DNA of 64,000 nucleotides from Cerioporus squamosus (lineage: Eukaryota > Basidiomycota > Agaricomycetes > Polyporales > Polyporaceae): positions 1 to 64,000 of the forward strand of contig JABYQS010000049.1 of the NCBI GenBank assembly GCA_022592435.1. The letters are read 5' to 3'. Positions 22,365-32,116 of this stretch are shown piece after piece (the stretch's first letter is position 1; every line of letters begins with the position of its first letter). Below the pieces are notes generated by a model that was not told where the DNA came from, did not search any database, and saw nothing but the letters and a program-made list of their open reading frames with translations. Made by a program: the position numbers and the translations under genes.

Positions 22365-23058
22365 GTAACGGAAGGGATCCAGTCTGCGTGTATGTATGAC
22401 GACCGCGAGGTGAGAAAAATTGTTGGCAGAAACGATGAGCGCGAGGTTCGAGGAGCTTCGGCGCAGCGTTGCGCCAGCTCGGAGGAGGAGGAGGAGGAGG
22501 AGGCAAGTTTTAGTCAGGCTGAGACCGCGCTAGCGCCCAGTCCTCCAAAGGGCAGCGCACATCCCAGACCGACTGCGGACTCTAGTTAGATGACAGAGGA
22601 ATCAGAGCTGCTCGCCTTGGATGTCCCTCCCACGTGCATACTATAAGGTATCGTGCGGGACTCACCGACCCGAGATTTTGTTGGTCCAGATGCCGGCGCT
22701 TGACCGAGCGCTTGGAGCGCCCAAGGCACCGTGCGTAATGCCTCCCCGCTGCGACGGTGAGTATGATGTAAGGTTGTGCGCTCTGCGAGCCAACTGTGCA
22801 GTTGGAGCACGGGCTGGAGTCGGCATGGTGTCCGTTCTGTTCTCGGTACATAAGGCGTCCGGCAGATGCTCGGGGTTCTTCACAATCTTATTCCCCTCGC
22901 TTCTCTTTCTGACTTCCCAATTCACGACTACTGCTTGCGCCGCTCATCCATCCAACTCGCGCTGCTTCACGACCTCGACACGCTGAATCTCAATACTCGA
23001 TCTAAGTCGACCTAATACCCATTACTTTTCCATCATTCTCTTCCTCGAAGAAACCATC
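22365..23058. other. Spacer between the two Ohr genes
   Basis: The only notable feature is a (GAG/GGA)n trinucleotide run at about 22482-22502. A pyrimidine-rich tract at about 22880-23055 precedes the start codon of copy 2 and is a typical fungal core promoter. No gene is supported. Confidence 0.5.
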
Positions 23059-23707
23059 ATGCACCCCACCTCTGCTGTCCTCCGCCCTCTCTCGAACCGC
23101 GTTCTAACCGGTGGCGGCGTCCGCTATGCGCGCAACCTCGACCCTTCATCTCGCCGTGTTCTCGCGGGAGTCGGCTTGCGCAAGGTCAAGCCCAACCACA
23201 TGCAATTTCGCGGAATCCTGTCGCTGAAGGACCATGTTGTACGTCCCGCTTCCTTCTCTTGATTGGCGTGCGCGAGGGCTGACTTGCTACGTTCCATAGT
23301 ACTTCTCCAAAGCCGAGGCCACGGGCGCAGGTCGCAACGGCACCGTCAAGTCCTTCGGCGATGTGCCGCTCGAGTTGAAGATGTCCATGCCCAAGACGAC
23401 AGGCGGCAAGGGCGACGGGCAGAACCCAGAGCAGCTCTTCGCGATGGGCTACTCGTCATGCTTCCTCGGCGCCCTCCAGCTTGCTGCAGCGCGCGCGAAC
23501 AAGAAGGAGCTCGCCGAGAACGCGAAGGTCACGGCGAACGTCTTCCTCGGGCACCCCGAGAACCCTGACCTCGATGGGTTCGGCCTGCGCGTCGAGCTCA
23601 ACGTCGAGGGCTGCCCCGACGACGCGATCATCGCTGAGGCGCACGAGTTCTGCCCGTATAGCCGTGCGCTGAAGCACGGCGCGGAGGTGACGATAACCAA
23701 GTCATAA
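23059..23707 (+). CDS. Organic hydroperoxide resistance (Ohr/OsmC) protein, copy 2
   Basis: Exons 23059-23238 and 23300-23707 join to 195 residues. The peroxidatic and resolving cysteines lie in GYSSCFLGAL and EFCPYSRAL, and the block GGKGDGQNPEQLFAMGY is identical to that of copy 1. The N-terminal 45 residues are basic and hydroxylated (starting MHPTSAVLRPLSNR), consistent with mitochondrial import. It differs from copy 1 by a longer leader and by having one intron instead of three, so copy 1 gained introns or copy 2 lost them. Expected role: detoxification of organic peroxides, useful to a wood-decay fungus; the lifestyle link is inference. Confidence 0.9.
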
Positions 23708-24336
23708 GTTCACCCCTTTCGTCCTTCTCGAACTTATGAAAGCTTTACGACGGACGCGTGTACGTTACCTGGGCTTCCTGTTCTCCATCTATCTCCCTTC
23801 GCCGAACTTCTTGGTGTATACTATCCTCCATCCGTCTCCTCCCCTCGGACCTCTCCCTTCCCTTGTACCCAGTAGAGTACCGCAACGAGTATAATGAATT
23901 CCCCACGAAATGCGTCACGTACCACCATATGATAAATATCTGTGTATTTATCTAATTGGCAAACCATTGTAGCCATAGCGAGCAATCCATACACGAAAGG
24001 TGCTTGGGAGTTTGCGTATGCGAGAGATCCCCGAACGAAGCTGGCAGGTACTCCAAGTTCTCGTGCGAGGAGTCCATCGCTTGGAACGGGAGGCCGGGTT
24101 GTGAAACGCAGGTGCTGCGCTGCGGCGCGTTGGTTAACCCCAAAGACGTATTTGCGGCGTCATGATGTGGTCATGACAAGCTGCCAAGGGTGTGGTGAGG
24201 TGGATATTCGTTGCGGGGTGCAAGATGTTGGCCGAGCGAGATCTCGGCAGTCGGAGGAGTGGTCTCGTACCCAGACTATGTACGGGATGAGGTCGCACCC
24301 AACCACCGCACCTACCCGAACGTCTGGGGCAGTTTG
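23708..24336. other. Intergenic, left flank of the transposon
   Basis: No gene is supported. From about 24233 the sequence belongs to one arm of the fold-back element. Across that arm a frame reads SYPDYVRDEVAPNHRTYPNV on the plus strand; it may be a relic of an old coding sequence or chance. Confidence 0.5.
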
Positions 24337-24339
24337 ATA
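24233..24339 (+). repeat. Fold-back element, left arm, outer part (interrupted)
   Basis: This segment is the near-perfect reverse complement of 31815-31926. The rest of the arm resumes after the transposon at 31368. Removing the transposon and one copy of ATA restores a continuous arm of about 160 bp. Confidence 0.85.
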
Positions 24340-24355
24340 CACTGCACTTCGGAGG
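24340..24355 (+). repeat. CACTA element left terminal inverted repeat
   Basis: The element starts with CACTGCAC directly after the ATA target copy. Subterminal GGTAGACCATATATTC follows at about 24381. The non-coding left end continues to the partner gene start at 24875. Confidence 0.85.
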
Positions 24356-24874
24356 ACTTTTCCGCGGTGAATATGTAGAAGGTAGACCATATATTCTCAA
24401 GATATAAGCCGTATAGGCGCGCCCCATATTCCGTTCTTATGCGGTCAATACATTCATTATAAACTACATACTATTCACATAATCCTCAGGGCGCTTGGAG
24501 CCCTGCCATGCCGGCCTCCTCACTGGACCTCGCTGTCAGCGCCGCCGCCTCGCTGCTTCTCGCAATCCGCGTGCCGTAACGAGTGCGGAATCACTTCTAT
24601 TGACGAGAACAACGCGTGTATAGAAGGTACGGACCCCGGAGACGTGCCTAAGAGCCCTCCAGTCCATTTGCAGCCGCATCTACGCCACCACACTGCCCGC
24701 CTTGGCCGACAGCCAGCAAAATGTCGGTATTGGTGACAGTGGATGCGACAGGAAAGCGTTTTCTGCTGTCGCGTCAGCCGTGCTGCATAGGCGAACAGGA
24801 GAAAAACCGCGAGCTCACCAGAACGGTCATAGGCTGCCACCACTCCCTCACCTCCGCGTTGGAGTCCCGTTGCC

Positions 24875-26951
24875 ATGATGGCTGGTGGAGGGGACAAGCC
24901 TCCTGCGTCCACGAGCAGCCAGAAGCGAACTCGACCAACCGACTCCCGCCACACGACACCCGCGCAGTCCAGCAGCGCTGCCAAGAAAGCGCGTCGTGAT
25001 GTTCCCACACAGTCGTCAAGCCCCGCAGTCTCCAGCTCGCCGCTCGCCGCTCGTGTGGCCGCACTGGCCAAGTCGTCCAATCCGGGTGCGAGGACCAGCA
25101 ACGCGGGCTCTTCGGGCCTGGCGCGCACTGCCGGGCTAGCGCGTGCTGCCCAAGGAGGTGGCGGCCCCGCTGCAGATGATGGTGAGTCGAGGTCGGCTGC
25201 AAGCGAGGCTCATAGCACTGATGAGTTCGGAAGCAGACGGTCTCCTGGGGCCTCCTGAGAATACGTCGGCCAAGCGTCATGCTCAGGAGCTGTCAACGCT
25301 GCGGAACGAACTGCAGAAGCAAAGTGAGCAGCTGAAAGAGCTGAGAAAAATCAAGAAGGCGGTTAACGAGCACGACGCGCAGATCGGGCACAGCATCGAG
25401 CTTGCTGAACGCGCACTGGAGATGGCTGAAAACACGCATGAGACCGCGATGCAAGCAGTCGACATTGTGAAGACGATGGACCTGGCGATGGACGACATGC
25501 TTGAGCGCGTAACGGCACTCGAAGCACGGTGCTCGAAGCTCGAAGATGACCCCGGCAACGATGGCGACGACGAGTCTAGCGGGGTCAAGGCTGCCAAGAA
25601 AAAGCGCGACAACGCGCTCGCTGTAAGCCATAGCGTCTCAGGGTGCAGCATCACATTCAAATTGCTGACCTTGCTTCGTGATAGGACGCCATTCGTGCGT
25701 GCGTGCGATCGCAGATGCACATCACGAGCTTTGACGCCAAGAACCTCCCGGAGCCGCTGGGGAATGGGGAGTTCTGGGAGGAGGTCGAGCACGAGGTCAG
25801 TGGCAAGCGCGTTGTGCAGCGCATGCTGCGCCCTGACTGGCAGAGGTCATGGGAGGAGAACAGTCGCGGATGGCTGCTCGAGCTCATTGAGCGCATCCAG
25901 ACTGACGGCTGGCAATACTCGAAGTACCCCAGGGACCAGCTCGCGAACACTTCGACCGCCGCTATTCAGCAGCACATCCACACGTGGTGGAAAGGTGTTG
26001 TCTACAAGTACAACACTCTGCACCCGAAGACGTCCAAGAAGAAGAGTGTTGAAGAAGACCCCAAGCAGCGATCCAGAATGAACGCGCGCAAGCGTGAAGT
26101 ACGTACCTGACGGACGGTCACGGACCTTCTCGGCTTCTATCCAGTTGGACGGACGGCTAACAGCGACTAACAGAAATGCAAGGCTCGCGTTGATGTGCGC
26201 CATGAAGTCCTGGTCCTCATGAACCCCAGCATGGACTGGCTGTTCCAGTGGCCATATCAGTCCAGCGACGAGGACTACCTAGAGCCAGTAACGGGAACGT
26301 ACGTTCAAGATCTTGACGATGATGCGGAATCGGAAGTGCAAACGCGCAAGGTGTTCCGCTCAAGAGCGCCTGCTTGGCGTACCGAGGAGGTTTGTTCATG
26401 TTCTTGTTCAGGGACTGTGGCTGACATTGCTCTTGCAGGAAAACCACTTCCTAGACAGGCTCGATGCCTTCATTGCCCGGGCTCGCACGAAGAAGACAGG
26501 GCGGGGTAGCCAGCACCGGCCGCGCATCCGTGGTCCGCCGCGAGAGGCCGAGAAGAGCAAGCTGCCCCTACCACTGAAAGGTGGCAAGCGCATCCCGCGG
26601 GTCATGGTCAACCCTGACTGGCTGGCGACGGAGTGGGGACAAGAGTACGATAGTCGAGCGTATATTGAGGACGACTGTGAGGGTGAGACGAAAGGGAAGG
26701 ATGAACAGGAGGCAGGGGAGGGGAGCGACGATGGTCGTGGTGGAAGCCAAGATCGACAGCGTGAGGACGAGATGGAGGAGAGCCAGGAGGATGGTGCCAA
26801 GTGGTCGGTTAGTTGGGGTGCAGGCGAGGACATGGACGAGAACATTGATCCGGTTCTGATGGGCATGGGTACAGGCGCGGAGGTAGACGGAGATGGTGGG
26901 AACGGTGGGACTACGAGTCCTAGCTCTTCTGAGCTCGAGTACGCTGAATAA
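24875..26951 (+). CDS. CACTA element partner protein (coiled-coil, acidic tail)
   Basis: Exons 24875-25181, 25237-25622, 25685-26098, 26174-26389 and 26439-26951 join to 611 residues. Residues 1-100 are Ser/Ala/Lys-rich. Residues about 115-230 form a long coiled coil (heptads in LSTLRNELQKQSEQLKELRK). A central conserved module follows with RPDWQRSWEENSRGW and IQQHIHTWWKGVVYKYNTLH, then a basic segment (RSRMNARKRE). The last 120 residues are strongly acidic. By analogy with plant En/Spm, where a second protein binds subterminal repeats, this may be the DNA-binding accessory factor, but I recognise no named domain. It is convergent with the transposase gene, 65 bp stop to stop. Confidence 0.7.
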
Positions 26952-27016
26952 ACGGCATACCGGTGATGTGTAACGTAGGTAACGATGCACTAAGAATATG
27001 TACCTTTCTTGTTCCC

Positions 27017-30000
27017 TCATATGTCGTCCTCATTGTTCTCGTCAACTCGATCCGGCTCCTGCGACTCCTGTGGGCCTTGTGTTAGATGTGAGCAGCGTGC
27101 AACAGTCTCAGCTTACCCTGCAGAGTGAGATTGTAACCCAGAAGCTGATTCCACGGCGTGGCACAGTACCTAGGGCAAAATGGCCGGATAACTGATCGAG
27201 ATTGATGATGATTGTGGGGTCGAGCTTGAGGCACTTCCATGTGTCGATCCCGAGGTCCGCAGTGCTGTCATGGCGCGCCATTAATAACATGGTAACCATG
27301 ATGCGACTAACGTACCGGGCTGTCCATGGCATGCGAGACGCGTACTCGCTTGCAATGAAAGGCCGTACGAGCGCAAGATGTGCAACAAGGGTCTTTCCAT
27401 GGTCGTATTCATGCTCAATCCGCAAGATCTGGATAATATCAACGGGCTGACGGCCGTTAATGTATGCGTACCGGTATCCAAGACCACGGTGCATGGTTGA
27501 AGCACCATAGCGTATGCCTGCCACAGTGCAGTGGGAGTATGACTTGACTTGTCCCACGAAAGGAGACCCTCCCACACCGGCTGGAGCGCTGTCGGTAATG
27601 AGCGTGACCGATTCTCTCCACAGCGCGCAAAGATGGACGAAGATTGGGTAATAGAGTCCGTCGTTCTTGAGATTGATGCGACGCGAGTGCTTTGGGTACT
27701 CTATGTACTCTGTATCATTTGTCAGCGAATGTCCCAACCAACCACAAGGTGTGCATACCGCCGGTTGTCTGCGCTGTCATCATGGCAAGCATGGTGAGCA
27801 GTGTCCCGCGCTCGTTCCCAGCTTTCTTGCCGCCCTTGAGACACTTGCGGAGCAGCTTGATGGCTTCGATGTCAGCCTCCTCTTTTGCGGTACCGAGGGC
27901 CTCGAGATGTAGGATCTGTAGAGTCATGATTGATCAGTATGCATGGGCGGTGTCGAGATGAATACATACTAAGTTGTAGACGAGATGGAGCTTAGTCCAG
28001 CATCGCATCATCGTCGCCTCCAGCTCTCCGGGACGCCCGTTGTGCTTGACCTTGGATAAGAACCCGTTGAAGCGTTCATAAGGGAACGCCCACCATCCAT
28101 AGATGGGCCCGAGCAGCAGTATCCAGAGTAGCATGTGGCACATGAGATGGAAGTATGGTGTCAGGTGGCACACCATCCGCGCCCAAGACTGACATGCTTG
28201 CGAATGACAATCATGCGCGCGCGTCGCTTCTTCGACACTAATCGACTCGGAACCCCAGATGCGGAGTGCGACGCACCAGAGAAGTACTGCCTCGTAGTGG
28301 TGCTGGTAGTTGTGATCCATCCGGGAGACGTCGATCTCGTCCTCAAGGTCTGAGTCCGCCATGTCACCTTGCCGCAGTGCATGTCGGGTCCTCCGGGTAT
28401 TCACGAGTTTGGCAACACGCTTCTCCTTCTCAACTGCCTTCTTGGCGTTTGCCTTGGGCTTGGGAGCATCTGCATCAGGGATCTTCCCATTAACCTGCCA
28501 ACTTGCATAGAGAGCGACTGGAAGAAGCGCTGCCATGGTGCACCATTCATCTGCCTTGCCTGCGGCACCTGTCAGCAGCTACGATCATATCAGCAACAGT
28601 GATGAAAAGGGTACAAGGTGGGAGACATACCGTGGGAGGTGCACGCGTGTAGGAAGTCGGCATCCACACAGTCCGCAGAAATTCTTGGAACCGTTCTAGC
28701 GGCTTGTCTGTTGGGCTGCGGGCTATCAGCATCCCACCCGTAACCATGAAACTCTGCACGACATGTTTGGCTTCGCCTGTGCAACATAGAAGTAAGCATG
28801 TAAGTAGATAGGACTGATGAACAGGGTACGTACCGAGGTATGCGCCATGCATGGATTCGGGTGGGCTGCTCCATGCTGGCAACCAGTCCGCAAGGACGTT
28901 GAGAATAGACCAGCGGATGCCGTACCGCTCTGCGATCCCATCACGGACCTCCTGCTCAGCGTTGCGGGCGCGAAATGCACACTTCAGCAGATGCAAGTCG
29001 TCCCGATATTCAAACGCTAATGACGCGCGGTGAGCTGCATCTCAAGCGTTGCCATGAAACAGACGTACTCGTGTCGTCGAAGCACTCATGGTCCACAAGG
29101 CTTTGCAGTGTCTTCTTGCACACATGGCACATGAAGTTGTCTGAGGTGACACCGCGTAATCCTGCAGCTTTGCGGCTAGCAGGAAGGTCAGACACGTTGA
29201 TGTTCACATATGCATGTACAGCCTGCAGGTCCTTCTTTTTGTCCACTCGCATGGGTACGCCTGCGCAGTTAGTGAATGGCAGTTCCGAAAGCAAATGCGG
29301 AGGGCGTACCGTCGTATAGCTGCTTAGCTTCTTGCACAAAGACCTCGAGAATGTGGTTCAGCTCTTCAAGCGATGGTTCACTTGGACCGGGTATGATCGC
29401 CAGGAGGATCGTCTCTTCACGAAGGAAACGTTTCGAGCGCGGGTTGTTGCATACTGTACAGTAAATTGCACCAACGGAATACTTACCGCGCTTGTACGCG
29501 CAAAACCTAGTTGCCACAAACAATGAACATTCCCCAAGAAGGGCGATACAAAGAGCGACTTACCAGTCCATATTGAACTGAAGGATCAGTCCTATCGGTA
29601 GCGCAACGAACCGCTGATTGTGTTCCTTCACGTCCACGTCTTCCATGGACCACTTGCCGCCAGCACGGCGGCGCTCTAATCCAGCGCGGACTGCACGCCA
29701 TCCCCACCCGTCTGGCATATCGAACATGCGGAACGCGCTGTCATGCGTGCCGGGCCAGTCTTCCTGGGCCAGAGGCGGCACAGCGCCTGGCGCATCTTCG
29801 TCATCGTCTCGCCAGCCGTTGAGTTCCGCAAGCTTGCCGGGGCGCAACAGGATCCACTGTAGCGCGTGCCGAAGCGAGACGGTGGGAAGGATTCGAAGGG
29901 GGATCCGACTCTCGTGGCCATCAGACAGTGTCTTGGTCTTGAAGAGCCGTCCAGAGCAGTCCTCCTGGGTGCAGCCATCGTGTTCGAGCTTGTACAGGTC

Positions 30001-31107
30001 CCGAGGATGATGGCGATACCAGCAGACTGAGCAGTGGAAGTAGTAGGTGATGTGCTCGTCAGGATCCAAGCCTAGCCGCCGCTCAACGGTGCGCAGTGTG
30101 CGTGCCATGTTCTTCAGACCAGGGATCTCGAAGCCATGCCGTTTCAAGAGGAGCGTGAAGTTCTTGAAGTCGGAATTCAGCATCTCATGGACTAATTCGT
30201 GTGTAGCACCTTGAAACGCGGCAGCCGCGAAAGCGCGCACGTATGCATGTCGGATGATCGGGTCCTCGGAGAAGGCAGGCGGCAGGTCCGAGGCGTCAGA
30301 GGGCGCAGCAGTAGCCTCACGCGCGAATAGCTCCTCGGCACGGGCATAGAGGGGGTCGTCAGCAGGAACGTCTATCGCGTCTGGATCGTCCTCGTCCTCG
30401 TCTTGGTCTTGAAGTAAATCTTGTTCCTGGTCGCTATCGCCATCCGCGTCCTCAACGCGGGCAGCATAACGTCCTGCGGGTGCTGGGGCGTGCCGTTCCG
30501 GACAGTCCGAGTCTGAGCCTCCAAGCTGCTCAAAGATGTCGACCTCGCAGCGAGCGTCCAGAGAAGGGGCACGAGAAGGGGTCCTAGGTTCGTTGCCAGT
30601 GCACAAGTAGTCGTCGTCGGGGACAGGAGAGCTTGAAGGCGAGGTTGCAGAGTACTCACGATCGTCGTAGCTGAAGTCTCCATGGCCAAAGTCCACGCCA
30701 GAGTCATGTCCGGCGTCGTCCATTGGGTCGTCAAAGACATCACCAGCGTCGTCCATGTCGTCGAGCATAGGAACATCTTGAGGGTCGTCCCGCCCTGAGC
30801 TATCCAGCATACCAGGATGTTGCTCCTCCACAGCTACTCCGGGTCCTCCCTCGCCTGCGCACGGTGCCGCAACTCCTGCTGCTCCCGGGTCCTCGTCACC
30901 TTCTGTGTCCATCACAACCCGTCGCTTCACCTCCAACAACGCTTGAGCATGTCTGCGGTCTTGATGCTTCATGTGCGCCGTGATTGTTTGGTGCGTCTGC
31001 ATACAGTCGGGGCTGAGTCGACAGTCGTCGCAGGGACATGGATGGCGACGCTTTCGTGAGTCGTGTTCCACGCAGTCGAGTTTGGACATGTTCGAGATGA
31101 GGGGCAA
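27017..31107 (-). CDS. Tnp2-family (Transposase_21-like) CACTA transposase
   Basis: Eleven exons (29564-31107, 29487-29506, 29310-29453, 29069-29260, 28834-29016, 28631-28776, 27970-28578, 27759-27915, 27316-27709, 27117-27264, 27017-27067) keep frame throughout and give 1195 residues; an in-frame ATG at 31089 is an alternative start. A C2H2/Cys-rich start (CPCDDCRLSPDC...H) is followed by an acidic region. The transposase core has DLPASRKAAGLRGVTSD, FMCHVCKKT, YGIRWSILNVLADW and ESMHGAYLG, the last matching the D/E-SMHNLFLG block of fungal Tnp2 proteins. Later come HLMCHMLLWILLLGPIYGWW, and FPYERFNGFLSKVK, near the C-terminal part. A 20-bp exon (29487-29506) is unusually short. The intact frame indicates an autonomous element. 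Confidence 0.85.
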
Positions 31108-31348
31108 CGAGGATGTATTGGGCGACGGGGACGAGCGGTATGGTGTATCGTATCGTCACGCGCGTCGTGGAACGGAGGCAAGTTGCGACTCGCGAGGCGC
31201 GGCGAACGCGCCTGTATGCGCGTCTCGTCATGTGGCCGCGATTGGCCCTCCGACACGCGAATATCTGAATGTTATATATATTGACGAATATGTGCATATT
31301 ATATGGCCTGTAGACCATCTATTCGCCATCTTCTCCGAAAAAAAAAAT

Positions 31349-31364
31349 GCCTCGATGTGCAGTG
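31349..31364 (-). repeat. CACTA element right terminal inverted repeat
   Basis: The element ends gtgcagtg directly before the second ATA copy. A subterminal gtagaccatctattcgcc lies at about 31310 and an A-run at 31338-31347. The interval 31108-31364 holds the transposase promoter. Confidence 0.85.
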
Positions 31365-31367
31365 ATA

Positions 31368-31421
31368 GAGACCTCCTACCTCCCCCCCGTGGGAACTTTT
31401 CCGGGCTTAAGCGCCCCCGAG
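31368..31421 (+). repeat. Fold-back element, left arm, inner part
   Basis: This segment (agacctcctacc...gcgcccccgag) is the exact reverse complement of 31761-31814 apart from the junction. It is separated from the outer part of the same arm by the 7-kb transposon. Confidence 0.85.
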
Positions 31422-31760
31422 TCCTGAGGGCAGCGCCGCCAGCGCGTCACAAATGGCCGTGTTTATACTGAGATCTTCATATGTATACTCCCCAGAACAT
31501 GACTGAGAGACCAAAAGAATGTGCAAGAACCTCAGGAGATTTTGCGAACCATTTGCTGCTCAAGAAATACTCCCCAAGTCGTTTGTAGGCACTAGAGTAG
31601 TACTGCAGACAGGACAGGAGGCTCAATACTGGGAGTGGCGCTATGGTTCTTGGTTCCAATCATGCCCAAACATCTCGGGCACGATCAGAGGTCTTGCGAG
31701 ACTAGAATACAGGTGAATAACATCTAGACCAAGTGCAAAGTAGCTGCGAGGCGGTCGGAG
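31422..31760. other. Loop of the fold-back element
   Basis: These 339 bp separate the two arms. No gene, tRNA-like or promoter-like element is recognised here. Confidence 0.5.
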
Positions 31761-31926
31761 CTCGGGGGCGCTTAAGCCCGGAAAAGTTCCCACGGGGGGG
31801 AGGTAGGAGGTCTCTATCAAACTGCCCCAGACGTTCGGGTAGGTGCGGTGGTGGGGTGCGACCTCATCCCGTTCATAGTCTGGGTACGAGACCATCGGAG
31901 GAGCAGGTACGACGGGATCTCGCTCG
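31761..31926 (-). repeat. Fold-back element, right arm, containing the empty target site
   Basis: This uninterrupted arm matches 24233-24339 plus 31368-31421 in inverted orientation. The trinucleotide TAT at 31815-31817 (ATA on the other strand) occurs once, exactly where the other arm carries the transposon flanked by two ATA copies. The loop between the arms is 31422-31760. The reconstructed fold-back element is about 666 bp. It ends about 190 bp upstream of the NKAP start codon, so it may form part of that promoter. Confidence 0.85.
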
Positions 31927-32116
31927 CGGTTCGCGAAGCGCCCGGATGAGCATGAGCGCTCCGAATGGATTCACACGGTCCTTCCTGTTCTCACGGCCTG
32001 GAGCCTGTCGCCTTCGAGCGCGCAAGCCTCTCAGGCTTGTCGCTGCACTCAGTGCACTATTTCCCTGGCCTCTCATCCCTCCTTCACCTGCTTGACTACT
32101 TGAGTTGCTTGTGATC

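Larger units (their letters stand above)
24340..31364. mobile_element. Complete CACTA-type DNA transposon, 7025 bp
   Basis: The termini are CACTGCACTTCGGAGG at the left and, read inward from the right, CACTGCACATCGAGGC (11 of the first 12 bases agree). A 3-bp target duplication ATA lies at 24337-24339 and 31365-31367. Subterminal copies of GTAGACCAT lie near both ends, as expected for transposase-binding repeats in CACTA (En/Spm) elements. Inside are two convergent genes: a 611-residue partner protein and a 1195-residue Tnp2-family transposase, both with uninterrupted frames after splicing. The insertion site is verified internally by the preserved empty site at 31815-31817. The intact genes suggest recent, possibly current, activity. 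Confidence 0.9.

Noticed and set aside
22482..22502. Trinucleotide GAG run as part of a gene
   Set aside because: It lies outside the Ohr reading frames; simple microsatellite.
24134..24427. Minus-strand frame across the transposon left border
   Set aside because: It crosses the CACTA boundary at 24340, so the fusion is an accident of insertion.
29618..30010. Plus-strand frame opposite the transposase
   Set aside because: Shadow of the minus-strand coding sequence.
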